Positions 17,952 to 27,949 of a stretch of 64,000 nucleotides of DNA are shown piece after piece; positions within the stretch are counted from its first letter, which is position 1, and each line of letters begins with the position of its first letter. A model generated the notes under the pieces. The model worked only from the letters and a program-made list of their open reading frames with translations, had not been told where the DNA came from and made no database searches. Source of the stretch: Endomicrobium sp. GTDB lineage: Bacteria > Elusimicrobiota > Endomicrobiia > Endomicrobiales > Endomicrobiaceae. The stretch spans positions 28,507 through 92,506 of the forward strand of contig JAITOB010000031.1 in the NCBI GenBank assembly GCA_031290155.1, in the 5' to 3' direction. The translations under genes and the position numbers were made by a program.

Positions 17952-18559
17952 TTATATCTGTACCTTTTGATCTTTTAACTGTTCTGCAAGTTTTGATGAA
18001 CATGTAAACAAATGAGCACTTATTCCATTATTTCTTCCTGCTTTAACATTTTCTTCCATATCATCGGCAAAAAATATTTCTGACGGTAAAATATCATAAT
18101 ATTTTATTACTTGTTGAAAAATTTCATCTTCTGGTTTTCTTAAGTGCATTTCATAAGAAAGAAAAAGCTTCTCAAAAAGCAAAAATATACCAGGGTAAGA
18201 TTTTTTTAAATAATCAAAGTGCAGGTCATTTGTATTTGAAAGTACAACTAACTGATAATTTTGCGCAGGAGAAGAAATAATTTCTATCGTTTCAGGCATA
18301 GGTACAAAAATATTGTTCCATATAACCGAAAACTCATTATAAGTCCCACTATATTCCGTTTCTTTAGACAATATCCCGTAAAAATCTAAAGATGAAATAT
18401 TTCCTTTTTCATACAAATAGAAGAATAATTAGCAACCGGATTATTAAAATTGTCTGCTGCATATTTTGGCGCCTTTTTTAGATACTCTTTAATAAACCTT
18501 GAAGAATTAAATCTAGATATGACATCCCATAAATCAAAAATAACGATTTTTATCGACAC
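17952..18559 (-). pseudogene. HAD-superfamily hydrolase gene, frameshifted
   Basis: The larger downstream frame carries HAD motifs II (LVVLSNTND), III (KPEDEIFQQVIKYY) and IV (IFFADDMEENVKAGRNNG). The N-terminus with motif I (KIVIFDLWDVISRFN) lies in another frame upstream, joined near 18415 where PVANYSS changes to LYEKGNISS. Translation from within the large frame would lack the nucleophilic aspartate, so I treat the gene as broken by one shift. The only plausible beginning I see is a GTG near 18559. Close relatives are YihX-like phosphatases. A recent single lesion or programmed slippage cannot be excluded. Confidence 0.75.
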
Positions 18560-18665
18560 ATAATTTCCATTTTATTTTTATTCTAAACTATACCATCAAC
18601 TGTTTCACGGCTTTTAATAAAATACCACAACTCTTATTTATGCAAATGTTATCATACTATATAAT

Positions 18666-20245
18666 TCATCGCAATAGATTTAATTCTTCTGTTAATATCT
18701 CGCCAAGCGTAGGTCTATCATCGGTATTTGCATATTTTTTTACAAGTTCTTTATCTCTATCAAATTCAAGTTTTTAATAGATGCTTCTATTTTTCGGCTT
18801 TTAAGTCAACTTTTATTATTTTAGTTTCAACTTCCTGTCCCTCTTTTAATACAGGATGATCTATAGATTTTTCATAAAAAAATTCATTATTCTTTATCAA
18901 AATTTTTATTCCGGATTCAAGCTCCATAAAAGCGCCAAAATCTGTAATGCTTATAACTTTACCTTTTACTTCATCGCCTTTTTTAAGAACATTTTCAGGG
19001 TGTTTTATTTTTTCAGTCCACGAAAAATCGCTTATATGTGTAAGTCCCTCAATCCCTTCAGAAAGTCTCACAAATGCACCGAAAGACATAAGATTTTGTA
19101 CTATACCAATTATCACAACACTTCCGGGTTTATAATGTTTAAACGCTTCATTCCAGAGGTTTGTGGCTATTTTTTTCACTGATAAAGCAATTTTTTTTAT
19201 TTTCTTTGTTAACATCTATAATTTTCACTTCTACTTCCTGACCTTTTTTAATTTCTCTTTTAATGCTTCTCTATTATCACTCCAAAAGTATACTCTGAAG
19301 CATGAAGCAACCCCTCTACTCCTGGTTCAAGCTCTACAAAAGCGCCATAATCCATAACTGATGTTGCAATTCCTTTTAAAATAACGCCTTTGGGAAACTT
19401 TTCAGCCACAGATTCCCATGGATGCGGAGTAAGATTTTTTATACTTAAAGAGACTTTTTCATTGACTTTGTCAACTCTTGAAACCTGTACTCTCACCTTC
19501 TGGCCTATATGCAACAAATCAGTAACCTTTTTATACCACGCCATATCAACAATATGCAAAAGACCGTCAATTCCTCTGATGTTAATAAAAGCACCGAAAT
19601 TAGTAATATTTGAAACTGTGCCGTCGATTATTTGCCCTTCAGCAATATTTTCTAAAATAGACGCTTTTAGGATACTTTGCTCATCTTCAATAATTTTTCT
19701 CCGGATATAATTATATTATTCTTCGGTCAAAGACGGTTATTATAAAATCATATGACTTGCCAATATATTTTTCAGTTTCTTTTAAAAAATGCGTATCTAC
19801 CTGTGAAATATGTAAAAATGCGTTAACGCCAATGTCTACAATAAATTCGCCTCTTACCGTTTTCACTATCATCCCGTTTACCTGTTTCTTATTTTCGAAA
19901 GCTTCTTGCAGTACATCCCACTTGCCTTTTTTTATAATTTCCCTATAGGAGAGAACGGGCTGCCCATATGCGCTTATTACCTTTACCTTTACTTTTGCAC
20001 CGACTGCAAGCTCCGCAAGGACTCTGCCTTCACCAAATTCTTTTTTAGGAATTATTCCTTCTGATTTTCATTCCAAAATCAACTATAAATCCATCTGCAT
20101 TTTCTTCAATAATCGTTACTTCAAGCTCTTTCCCAAAAGCAACATTGATGCTTTCATTGTAATCTTTCATTAAATCAGCCATACTGGTATTTTCATCGTC
20201 TTCAAAGCTTGTTAATGTTTTATCTAAATTCTTGTGTTCTTCCAT
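18666..20245 (-). pseudogene. rpsA: Ribosomal protein S1 gene, multiply frameshifted
   Basis: The start (MEEHKNLDKTLTSFEDDENT) sits next to the ispH stop, an arrangement well known for rpsA. Successive S1 repeats follow in different frames: VNGMIVKTVRGEFIVDIG, GTVSNITNFGAFINIRGIDG then LLHIVDMAWYKKV, GIATSVMDYGAFVELEPGVE, GIVQNLMSFGAFVRLSEGIE and GKVISITDFGAFMELESG. The S1-type tail LVKKYANTDDRPTLGEIL ends at TGA 18666-18668. At least five shifts or stops (about 20050, 19720, 19255, 19215, 18780) separate them. S1 unfolds mRNA on the 30S subunit. No intact version could be produced from this copy; whether another copy exists lies outside the window. Confidence 0.9.
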
Positions 20246-20246
20246 T

Positions 20247-21140
20247 TTACTTCTTCTCTTTAGATTTTACTTTCATTATTACTTTTTTAATATTTTTTAT
20301 TTTATTTTTAATCTCTTCTATTATCCATGCAGGCGTTGACGCTCCCGCAGTCAATCCAACACTATTTATATTTTTAAACCATTTTTCTTTTATATCATCA
20401 ACAGATTCTATATGATATGCCTTCGTTTTTTCAGAACAAATCTGTGCAAGTCTTGTGGTATTATCTGAATTTTTACCGCCTATTACTATTATTAAATCAA
20501 CTTTTTTTGCAAGTTTCTCAGCAGCTTTTTGTCTGTCAAGAGTAGCCTTACATATCGTATTATAGACTTTTAATTTATAACGTTTTCGTAAAATTTTTAC
20601 TATATTGTTAAGATTTTCAGGCGTCTGAGTTGTCTGGCTTACAATATTTAAATCACCTTTGTCTTTAAATTTTTGAGCTTCTTCTTCATTTTCAATAACA
20701 ATACATTTATCGTTGCCGTAAGATACAAGAGCAATAACTTCAGGATGAACTTTTTCACCAACAACTATTATTGTTTTATTTTTAGATTTTATATCGCTGC
20801 TTAATTGCTTAACTATGTTCTGAGCTTTTTTTACAAAAGGGCATACAGCATCTATTATATTTACGCCTTTGTTTTCTTCAAGCTTTTTATGAAGATTAAA
20901 AGGTATGCCGTGCGTCCGTAAAATTATAGAGCCCCTTTTTACTCTTTTAGGATCGTTTAATATTTTTATACCTCGTTTCTCAAGCCTGGCAACTTCTTGA
21001 GGATTATGTATAATAGGCCCTAAAGTATATACTTTGCATTCTTTGCCTGCAGTTTCTTCAGCTAAATTTATAGCTCTTCTAACACCAAAACAAAAACCTG
21101 CGTTATCCGATATTTTGACTTTTAATAAATTAGACTTCAC
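20247..21140 (-). CDS. ispH: 4-hydroxy-3-methylbut-2-enyl diphosphate reductase
   Basis: The last enzyme of the MEP isoprenoid pathway, giving IPP and DMAPP. The three cysteines of its iron-sulfur cluster are in AGFCFGVRRA (about residue 17), DAVCPFVKKAQ (about 100) and NTICKATLDRQ (about 200). Further conserved segments are LRTHGIP, VSQTTQTPENL, and GLTAGASTPAWIIEE near the end. The length of 297 aa is normal. It stands directly upstream of the rpsA remnant and downstream of plsC. Retention fits the need for undecaprenyl phosphate for the intact peptidoglycan genes. Confidence 0.96.
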   Translation of the reverse strand: MKSNLLKVKISDNAGFCFGVRRAINLAEETAGKECKVYTLGPIIHNPQEVARLEKRGIKILNDPKRVKRGSIILRTHGIPFNLHKKLEENKGVNIIDAVCPFVKKAQNIVKQLSSDIKSKNKTIIVVGEKVHPEVIALVSYGNDKCIVIENEEEAQKFKDKGDLNIVSQTTQTPENLNNIVKILRKRYKLKVYNTICKATLDRQKAAEKLAKKVDLIIVIGGKNSDNTTRLAQICSEKTKAYHIESVDDIKEKWFKNINSVGLTAGASTPAWIIEEIKNKIKNIKKVIMKVKSKEKK

Positions 21141-21255
21141 TTTTCACTCTTATTTTAAATTTACAAAATCGTCAGCTTTTATATTTATTAAATTATAACA
21201 TCTAAATCAACCCTTAACTTTATATATCTTAATTAGCACAATACAGTTTAAATAA

Positions 21256-21846
21256 CTACATACACGCTATTATATCCAAAACTTTTTGCGAGAATGTTAT
21301 ATAATCACTTTTTACAAAATTTTTTGGAGGATATACCGGCTTTCCATACTTTATTCTTATTTTCTTAAATTTTAACATAGCATTTGTGTTGTCTATTTTC
21401 ACAGGTATCAAAGGCACTTGAGCGTTGCACGCCACCATACCCGCACCTGCTCTGGCTTTTCTTATTTTGGCGTTTTTTGAACGAGTTCCTTCAGGAAACA
21501 TCAACAGTAAATTTCCTTCTTCTAAAAGGGAAAATGCATTTCTCATTGCCGTCATATCATGTGTGCCTCTTCTAACTGGAAAAGCGTTTGTTCTTTTGAT
21601 TATCCATCCGAAAACAGGAATGTCAAACAATTCTTTTTTTGCCATAAAATATAAAGGACGGTTCATTGCAGAACCGGTTAACGGAGGATCAAAAAAGCTT
21701 ATATGGTTAGGAGCAATAACAGCTCCTCCTGATTTTGGTATATTTTCTATACCTTCAATATGGCATCTGTAAAATAATCTAAACATTATTCTAAACATTT
21801 GTCTGCCTAACAAGAATAAAATTGATGATTTTTCTTTTCTGTACAT
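21256..21846 (-). CDS. plsC: 1-acyl-sn-glycerol-3-phosphate acyltransferase
   Basis: Acylates lysophosphatidic acid to phosphatidic acid at the inner membrane. The HX4D catalytic motif is PNHISFFDPP (about residue 50), FVRRGTHD-type residues follow (FPVRRGT), and the substrate motif FPEGTRSK is near residue 118. A hydrophobic N-terminal segment anchors the 196 aa protein. It is the minimal form of the family. A perfect TATAAT about 20-30 bases before the ATG (minus strand) could be its -10 box, without a clear -35. Confidence 0.93.
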   Translation of the reverse strand: MYRKEKSSILFLLGRQMFRIMFRLFYRCHIEGIENIPKSGGAVIAPNHISFFDPPLTGSAMNRPLYFMAKKELFDIPVFGWIIKRTNAFPVRRGTHDMTAMRNAFSLLEEGNLLLMFPEGTRSKNAKIRKARAGAGMVACNAQVPLIPVKIDNTNAMLKFKKIRIKYGKPVYPPKNFVKSDYITFSQKVLDIIACM

Positions 21847-22079
21847 ATATTTTTAAACTATTATAGATATAGTAAATAACAAATAAATTATTGCTATAAA
21901 TTTCAATCTTTGCAGCAAATTCAACTAAATAATTTAAGTTGCTGCTGCACGTCTGGATACTTTACTATTTTAAATAATTAATCATTTACGACAATAATTG
22001 CATTAGGCATAAAATATAACTAATTTTTTAAATCCAGCGGAAACATATCAGCTTTTCTTTAGATGCTTTGCTTTTACCA

Positions 22080-23234
22080 CTAATTAGACTTTCTAGTTTT
22101 AAGTATTTTTTTTAATTTTTTTATAAACAATTCATTTTCTTTATGAAGTCCCGCCGTTACTCTTACCCAAGAAGGAAGTTCATATTCATCCATCGCTCTT
22201 ATTACGATACCCTCGTTAAGGAGTTCTCTAAACAACTCTTTACCTTTTAATGGCAACGAATTAAAAAGAATAAAATTTGCTGCAGACTTAACATATTTTA
22301 TTTTCAACTTATTAAATTCTTTATATAAATACTCTTTCTCTTTTTTTACAAGCTTTTGACTTTTTACAACTTGTGTTTTATCCGTTATTGCAGCTGCTGC
22401 TGCTACCTGAGCTAATAAATTAACATTAAATGGAGGTCTTGTTCTTTCAATGTAGTCTACTATTTCTTCACTTGCAAAACCGTAAGCCACTCTCAAACCT
22501 GCAAGACCGTAAATTTTTGAAAAAGTTCTAAAAATTATTAGATTAGGATTTTCTTTTAAAAAATTGAGCCCATCTGGATAATTTTTTTCCAAAGAAGCAT
22601 ACTCAAAATATGCTTCATCGAGCACTACGAGAGGTTTAACGTCAAATTTATTCAAAACTAGATTTTTTAAAAATCCTGAAAGTTCAGCTTTTGTATTATA
22701 TGTCCCGGTAGGGTTATTAGGGTTTGTTACAAAAACCGCTTTTGTTTGCTCAGTACAAGCTTTTGTCATAGCCCGTAAGTCATGAGTTAAATCATCCGTC
22801 ATAGAAACTGCAATCGCTTTTGATGCCATTAATTGAGCTACCATTGCATATCTTATAAATGAATGTCTTGACATTACTATTTCATCTTCAGGGTTAAAAA
22901 ATACTTTGGCTATCAATTCTATTATTTCATCGCCGCCTGCACCTACAAAAATATTCTTAGCAGGTAAAGAATACCGATTTGATAAAGCCTTCTTTAATTC
23001 ATAAACATTTGAGTCGGGATAAAAAAATATTTTCTTTAAATTTGCTTTTATTGCTTTAACAGTTTTTTGAGAAGGTCCAAGAGGATTTTCATTTGAGGCA
23101 AGTTTTATAATTGATTTAAGACCTGATTCTCTTTTAAGTGTTCCTATGGGTTTGCCAGCAACATACGGTTCAAAACTTCGGCATGTTTTTCTAATTATTT
23201 TTTCTATTTCCATTTTTCCCATTATTATGCCCAT
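22080..23234 (-). CDS. hisC: Histidinol-phosphate aminotransferase
   Basis: A PLP fold-I aminotransferase interconverting histidinol phosphate and imidazole-acetol phosphate. Recognisable parts are ASNENPLGPS near the N-terminus, NPNNPTGTY, VVLDEAYFEYA and the PLP-lysine motif FRTFSKIYGLAGLRVAYG with K as Schiff-base residue. The C-terminal GIVIRAMDEYELPSWVRV is typical of HisC. Three in-frame ATGs (23234, 23222, 23213) could be the start; MEIEKIIRK at 23213 aligns best with the family. No other his gene is nearby, so it may also serve as an aromatic aminotransferase; that alternative is inference. Confidence 0.92.
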   Translation of the reverse strand: MGIIMGKMEIEKIIRKTCRSFEPYVAGKPIGTLKRESGLKSIIKLASNENPLGPSQKTVKAIKANLKKIFFYPDSNVYELKKALSNRYSLPAKNIFVGAGGDEIIELIAKVFFNPEDEIVMSRHSFIRYAMVAQLMASKAIAVSMTDDLTHDLRAMTKACTEQTKAVFVTNPNNPTGTYNTKAELSGFLKNLVLNKFDVKPLVVLDEAYFEYASLEKNYPDGLNFLKENPNLIIFRTFSKIYGLAGLRVAYGFASEEIVDYIERTRPPFNVNLLAQVAAAAAITDKTQVVKSQKLVKKEKEYLYKEFNKLKIKYVKSAANFILFNSLPLKGKELFRELLNEGIVIRAMDEYELPSWVRVTAGLHKENELFIKKLKKILKTRKSN

Positions 23235-24047
23235 ATGATAATATACTTATCCTAAAAAAAATATTTTTATTCTATCTGTGTTCAAATTTATTTAAAACAA
23301 TAATTATTCTAAAAAACAACAAAAAACTATAATTTTCACGTAATTACAGAGATATAATTTGAAAATATTGGTATTAACAAGAATATAGATTGATTTTTAA
23401 TTTAATACGATATATATTTTGTCATTATTCCCGGCTTCTTCACAAGGATAACACATTTATTAATATATTTACAAGCACATTTTAAGATTTAACGTTGTTG
23501 CAAAGAAAAGAATAGAGTTTATTAACAAAATATTAGTAATACAGCTAGTCTTTTTTGGTATCGGCAATATTTACTCTTTTACTTATAAACTATCGCATAC
23601 CACGTCATAATTTTAATATTCTACAATCTTGAAATAATAACCATTCAAATTTGCTCGTATTGTTTTCAAAATTAAGACGAGTTAACTGCAACCGTTAAAA
23701 TCAACTGGAGTTATAACGAGAATAGTTTCCTCAATGCGTCTGCGGTTTTACATTCGGCGACGGTCATTCCCTTGCAAGAGCAATGGCTACTAATTTAAAT
23801 ATTGCATTAAGATAGTTTGTTGTATGTATTTTTCTCAATTTAGACAGAAATTATTTGAAAAAAAATATAAAAATTTATTAATCTAAAACAAAACTGGCAG
23901 CTTTACAACAAATTACTATATAGACATTCTGAAAACACATATAAGAAAAAAGTAACTTGTTAAAGTCTTTTATTAAGAATTTGCGTTATATAAATCATAA
24001 CATTATGCAGCCGGGGAAGTATCGTAAACAAGAAGTCGCTCAATTTA
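23235..24047. other. 813-base gap without a recognisable gene
   Basis: No frame is open for more than a few dozen codons and I see no RNA gene. A patch near 23740-23815 is richer in G and C than its surroundings and reads on the plus strand GDGHSLARAMATNLNIALR followed by a stop, and on the minus strand MTVAECKTADALRKLF. Either could be the last trace of a protein gene, but I cannot assign a family. It is probably an old pseudogene eroded past recognition. Confidence 0.5.
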
Positions 24048-24697
24048 TCATATAATTACGCTAATTATTCTTTCCGTGCATTTATTACGTCTGTATGAAA
24101 AAAATGAATCATCTTCGTGAAAAGTACAACGTTTTATATTATAAATTTTATCAATTCCGGCTGTTTTTAATTTATTGTAAATTATTTCTGATAAATCTAA
24201 TTTATTATTATTTAGTGGGATGTTAAATTTGCTTTCCATTTCACGTCCCACTTCATAACATAACGAACAGATATGAGGCTCATAAACTTTAATCTCTTCA
24301 GGTCTGACGCAAAACTCCTTATTAAATATTTTAACAGCATTTTCTATTATTCCTAAAAAAATACCTTTCCAGCCTGCGTGAAGCGCAGCTTTAATTTCCA
24401 TATTGCCCGTATATAAGAGCGAAGGCACAATCCACACTAAAAATTCCAAGCACTATATCCTTGTCTGCAGTAATCAATCCGTCACGGTTATCAATAAAAG
24501 TATTTCTGTCAGAAGCGCTGACAATTGCTATATTATTGTTGTGAATTTGATTTGCAAGTGCTAATTTCATAGGGTTTAATTTTAAAACTATTTCTTACAG
24601 ATTTGTCTTTCATATTGCCAGCGGCTTTAGTAGTAGTAAAATGTTTGCAAGGAAAATTTATTTCTGATACAAATGATTTCGTTTGGGATTTAATCTA
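24048..24697 (-). pseudogene. pgeF: Decayed pgeF/yfiH (polyphenol oxidase, purine nucleoside phosphorylase fold) gene
   Basis: The longest surviving frame holds the C-terminal two thirds: AALHAGWKGIFLGIIENAV, HICSLCYEVGREME, LDLSEIIYNKL and CTFHEDDSFFSYRRNKCTER, all classic for the YfiH/PgeF metal-binding fold. The N-terminal part lies in other frames: CKHFTTTKAAGNMKDKS, NPMKLALANQIHNNNIAIVS and DGLITADKDIVLGIFSVDC. Two or more shifts and an in-frame stop break it. The family edits peptidoglycan precursors in E. coli and is often found next to ftsZ, as here. The 5' limit is uncertain. Confidence 0.83.
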
Positions 24698-24780
24698 AAA
24701 ATAATAAATTTCACATTAACACGTATATTTTATTATAATTATGCCACCCTTTATAATTTAATTTGTACTCTGTATTATTT

Positions 24781-25881
24781 CTATTTAAGAAATCTTGGTT
24801 TCCAATATGTATACGCCGGTTTCGACGGGTCTATTTCTTCAGATTTAAATAAGTCTTGTTTTGAAAAAAAGTCAGCCTGCGGATCCTTATTTTCTATCAT
24901 ATCTTTAGGCTCGTCAGTCCTAAAACCTGTAGCAATAATGGTAATTTTAACTTTATCATCAAGACGATTATCTACAGTATGGCCAAAAAAAACATGTCCG
25001 TTAATTCCATAGTTTTTAATATGGGTAAATATTTCCTGCAAAGTCAAAGCAGTTACAGTAGAGTTTGTTGTTATATTAACAAGAGCTTTTGCAGCTTTTG
25101 AAATATCGTAATTATCAAGAAGAGGACTTGTTACCGCTTTTTTTACTGCTTCTTTAACATCTGAACTTGTACCTTCGCCTATACCTATAAGCGCAGTGCC
25201 TGAATTACTTAGAATATTCTTTACATCCGCAAAATCTCTATTAATTTCGCCTGTAACAGTTATAACGTCGGTAATCGCTTGAATACTCTGTCTTAGAACA
25301 TCATCTATAATCTGATAAAAGGCGTCAAGAACTATTCTTTCATTTATAACGTTAAAAACTCTTTCATTTGGAATAACAATTAAAGCATCTGTGTGCTCTT
25401 TCAGATTTCTAATTCCTTCTTCAGCCTGTTCCATTCTAATCTTGCCTTCATGTTCAAAAGGTTTTGTGACAACACCTACGGTGAGGACTCCTTCTTCTTT
25501 TGCAACCTTTGCAACTACCGGCGCTGCGCCGGTCCCTGTTCCACCGCCCATTCCGGCAGTAACAAAAACCATATCTGTGCCAACAATTCTTCCTCTGATT
25601 TCCTCAGCGCTTTCTTCTGCAGCACGTCTGCCGACTTCAGGATTGCCCCCCACGCCAAGCCCTTTTGTTATTTTTTCGCCGATTTGAAGTATGTCAGAAG
25701 CAGAAGATTTAAGCAAAGCCTGCGCATCGGTATTAATAACTACAAATTCAACTTTGCCCACATTTGCAGCAATCATTCTATTAACGGCATTACAGCCTCC
25801 GCCGCCAACCCCTAAAATTTTTATTAATGCAAGCTGTCCCGCATTCATTTCTTTTGCAGGTAATATTATTTTTACGCTCAT
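24781..25881 (-). CDS. ftsZ: Cell division GTPase FtsZ
   Basis: The tubulin-like GTPase that forms the division ring. GVGGGGCNAVNRMI near residue 25 and the tubulin signature GGGTGTGAAPVVA near residue 112 bind GTP; the synergy-loop segment IITDVITVTG-type residues (ITDVITVTGEINRDFADV) lie near 215. A linker leads to the C-terminal peptide PSKPAYTYWKPRFLK, a variant of the usual FtsA/ZipA-binding tail. The length of 366 aa is normal. It is the last intact gene of the dcw cluster and starts next to the ftsA stop. Confidence 0.97.
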   Translation of the reverse strand: MSVKIILPAKEMNAGQLALIKILGVGGGGCNAVNRMIAANVGKVEFVVINTDAQALLKSSASDILQIGEKITKGLGVGGNPEVGRRAAEESAEEIRGRIVGTDMVFVTAGMGGGTGTGAAPVVAKVAKEEGVLTVGVVTKPFEHEGKIRMEQAEEGIRNLKEHTDALIVIPNERVFNVINERIVLDAFYQIIDDVLRQSIQAITDVITVTGEINRDFADVKNILSNSGTALIGIGEGTSSDVKEAVKKAVTSPLLDNYDISKAAKALVNITTNSTVTALTLQEIFTHIKNYGINGHVFFGHTVDNRLDDKVKITIIATGFRTDEPKDMIENKDPQADFFSKQDLFKSEEIDPSKPAYTYWKPRFLK

Positions 25882-27123
25882 TTAAAAAACTTCCTCAAAC
25901 CATTTTGATATTTTTGATAATATGTTGCTTCTAGATGATTTTTTCTGAGCATAGCCTTTTGAATTGGAAAAATCATAAGTAATCGCACCTATAGCTGTAG
26001 TATAAGATGAATTTAATAATATTTCATTAGGTCCTATAATTTTATCGGGATCAGGCGTTCCAGTTCTTACAGAACAATTAAATGCTTTTTCAAACGCTTC
26101 TGCAAGACCGTCAAGATTACTGCCCCCCCCTGTAATAATTATTCCCCCCGATAAAAATTCATCCCCATAATCATTTTTTTTCATAAGCTCTTTTATTTTA
26201 AATAAAATTCTATCAATTCTTGGCGTAATTATTCCATTTACAAGTTCAAGCCTGTCACATTTTCTTCTGCTTCTTCCATCTGCGCCTTTGTATTCAAATT
26301 CTTCATTTTTAAAATCAGTATCGACAAAAACTGCTCCCTGTATTTCTTTAATTTCTTTTGAAACAGAGTAAGCCGCTCTTAACTTATGGCCAATATCTCT
26401 TGTGATATAATCTGACCCGTCTGGGATTTCATCAGTATGTTTGATTATACCATCTACATAATGAACAAGTCCCGTAGTAAGTCCTCCAAAATCAACCGCA
26501 AGACAACTTAATTCTTTTTCTTCCCTTGTAACTAAAATATCGCTTGCAGCTAAGTATCCGTAAACTACGTCATCATAGCTTACGCCTACGGAACTCATAG
26601 CTTTTGCTATATTGCCCATATTACTGCTTGAAGTTATAAAAGCGTGCACATCAACTTCAATATAAGTTCCCTCCATCCCTATAGGATTTTGTATGCCTCT
26701 TTGCTGGTTTAATATATATTCGCGTGGAACTATCTGAAATATTTCCTGATCAGGCTCTACTCTTATTTGCTTTTTAGCGCTTTCTAAGGCGTTGTCAACG
26801 GTTTCCTGGGTAATTTCTTTGTTGGAATAATTTATATTTGCAGCGCCTTTTGAGTTTTTAGATTTGATAAAATTGCCGCGCAGGGCAATAATTATATTAC
26901 TTATGTGGCTACCCGCAATTTTTTCAGTTTCTTTAAAAGCTTTGCCTATAGATAATGCAGCTTCTTGTATATTCACAACAGCGCCCGCCTTAATACCGTC
27001 GCAAGGAACTGACACAGCGCTAAGAACTTTGACTATTCTAGCTTCTTCATCACGTATTCCTGCGACGCAACATATTTGACTGCTACCGATATCGAGACCC
27101 GCTATAAGTGTTTGTTTTGCCAT
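25882..27123 (-). CDS. ftsA: Cell division actin-like protein FtsA
   Basis: An actin-fold protein that tethers FtsZ to the membrane. It begins MAKQTLIAGLDIGSSQICC (phosphate-1 motif), continues with the family's 1C subdomain, DFGGLTTGLVHY and IIITGGGSNLDGLAEAF, and ends in an amphipathic helix ISKWFEEVF. I choose ATG 27123 because AAAGGA lies 5 bases upstream and MAKQ matches family starts; a longer in-frame start at 27150 would overlap ftsQ. The chosen start lies about 20 bases after the ftsQ stop. Confidence 0.95.
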   Translation of the reverse strand: MAKQTLIAGLDIGSSQICCVAGIRDEEARIVKVLSAVSVPCDGIKAGAVVNIQEAALSIGKAFKETEKIAGSHISNIIIALRGNFIKSKNSKGAANINYSNKEITQETVDNALESAKKQIRVEPDQEIFQIVPREYILNQQRGIQNPIGMEGTYIEVDVHAFITSSSNMGNIAKAMSSVGVSYDDVVYGYLAASDILVTREEKELSCLAVDFGGLTTGLVHYVDGIIKHTDEIPDGSDYITRDIGHKLRAAYSVSKEIKEIQGAVFVDTDFKNEEFEYKGADGRSRRKCDRLELVNGIITPRIDRILFKIKELMKKNDYGDEFLSGGIIITGGGSNLDGLAEAFEKAFNCSVRTGTPDPDKIIGPNEILLNSSYTTAIGAITYDFSNSKGYAQKKSSRSNILSKISKWFEEVF

Positions 27124-27142
27124 TTTATCCTTTATATAAATT

Positions 27143-27949
27143 TTAATCACACTTTATAGGCTTTACTACTGCCCTTCCAAAACCGTAAAGAGTCATATCT
27201 ATATATTCTAAATGTTTATATTTTGAGATTGCATCAATATAAATCTTTTGAAACTTTTTAAATTTATTAGATAAGTGTTCATTACTTTCATTTCCCCAGA
27301 AAATCACTGTATTGTCGCGCATGACAAAAACTATATCTCCTGTATTGCTGATTTTCATTTCACAAATATTTTCAATAAAATCGCCGCATACAGCTTTAAA
27401 TCTCTTAATAAAATTTAAAAGTTCTTTTATTTCAGAGTCTGATTTATAAAAAAGTTTCGGTACTTTCATTGTACTCATAAAGCCGCGTAAAGAAAAAGGG
27501 GTGTCGTCAAAATCTATGCCAAACAATTCATTCTCACAAATTACAAATGCTTCCGGAGTTCTTTCGTAAAGTTTAACTTTCACTTTCTGCCAGCGCCTGC
27601 TGATTAAAATATTTTTTAATTCCGGCTTTAGTATTTTTATTTTATCTTCGGCTTCAGACAAATTAATTCTTAAAAGATTATCTCCTATTTTAAAAGGAAG
27701 AAGTTCTTTTATTTCGGCTTTTGTGACATTTTTTGTTCCGATAACTTCTATATTCTTTACAACAATTTTATCAGATTCATAAGCAAGGCTAAGCAATTTT
27801 TTAAATCCAAAATAAACAAAAAAAGCCAGCAAAACAATCAACACAAGACACAAAAACAACTTTGAAACTTTTTTGCTTTTTCTACGCGAATGCGAACAAT
27901 TACCGGCTGCAGATACATGGCGGTAAACGTAGCGCTTCTTTTTTGACAT
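27143..27949 (-). CDS. ftsQ: Cell division protein FtsQ/DivIB
   Basis: A bitopic membrane protein of the divisome. A basic cytoplasmic tail (about residues 1-28) precedes a single membrane helix (LFLCLVLIVLLAFFVYFGF, about 31-49). A POTRA domain follows, starting VVKNIEVIGTKNVTKAEI, then the FtsQ domain with RRWQKVKVKLYERTPEAFV. The length of 268 aa fits. Position between ddl and ftsA is the canonical dcw order, and the stop of ddl abuts its start. Confidence 0.93.
   Translation of the reverse strand: MSKKKRYVYRHVSAAGNCSHSRRKSKKVSKLFLCLVLIVLLAFFVYFGFKKLLSLAYESDKIVVKNIEVIGTKNVTKAEIKELLPFKIGDNLLRINLSEAEDKIKILKPELKNILISRRWQKVKVKLYERTPEAFVICENELFGIDFDDTPFSLRGFMSTMKVPKLFYKSDSEIKELLNFIKRFKAVCGDFIENICEMKISNTGDIVFVMRDNTVIFWGNESNEHLSNKFKKFQKIYIDAISKYKHLEYIDMTLYGFGRAVVKPIKCD

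Noticed and set aside
25391..25885. Overlapping plus-strand frames opposite ftsZ
   Set aside because: Three mutually overlapping antisense frames over the most conserved part of ftsZ; a codon-usage artefact.
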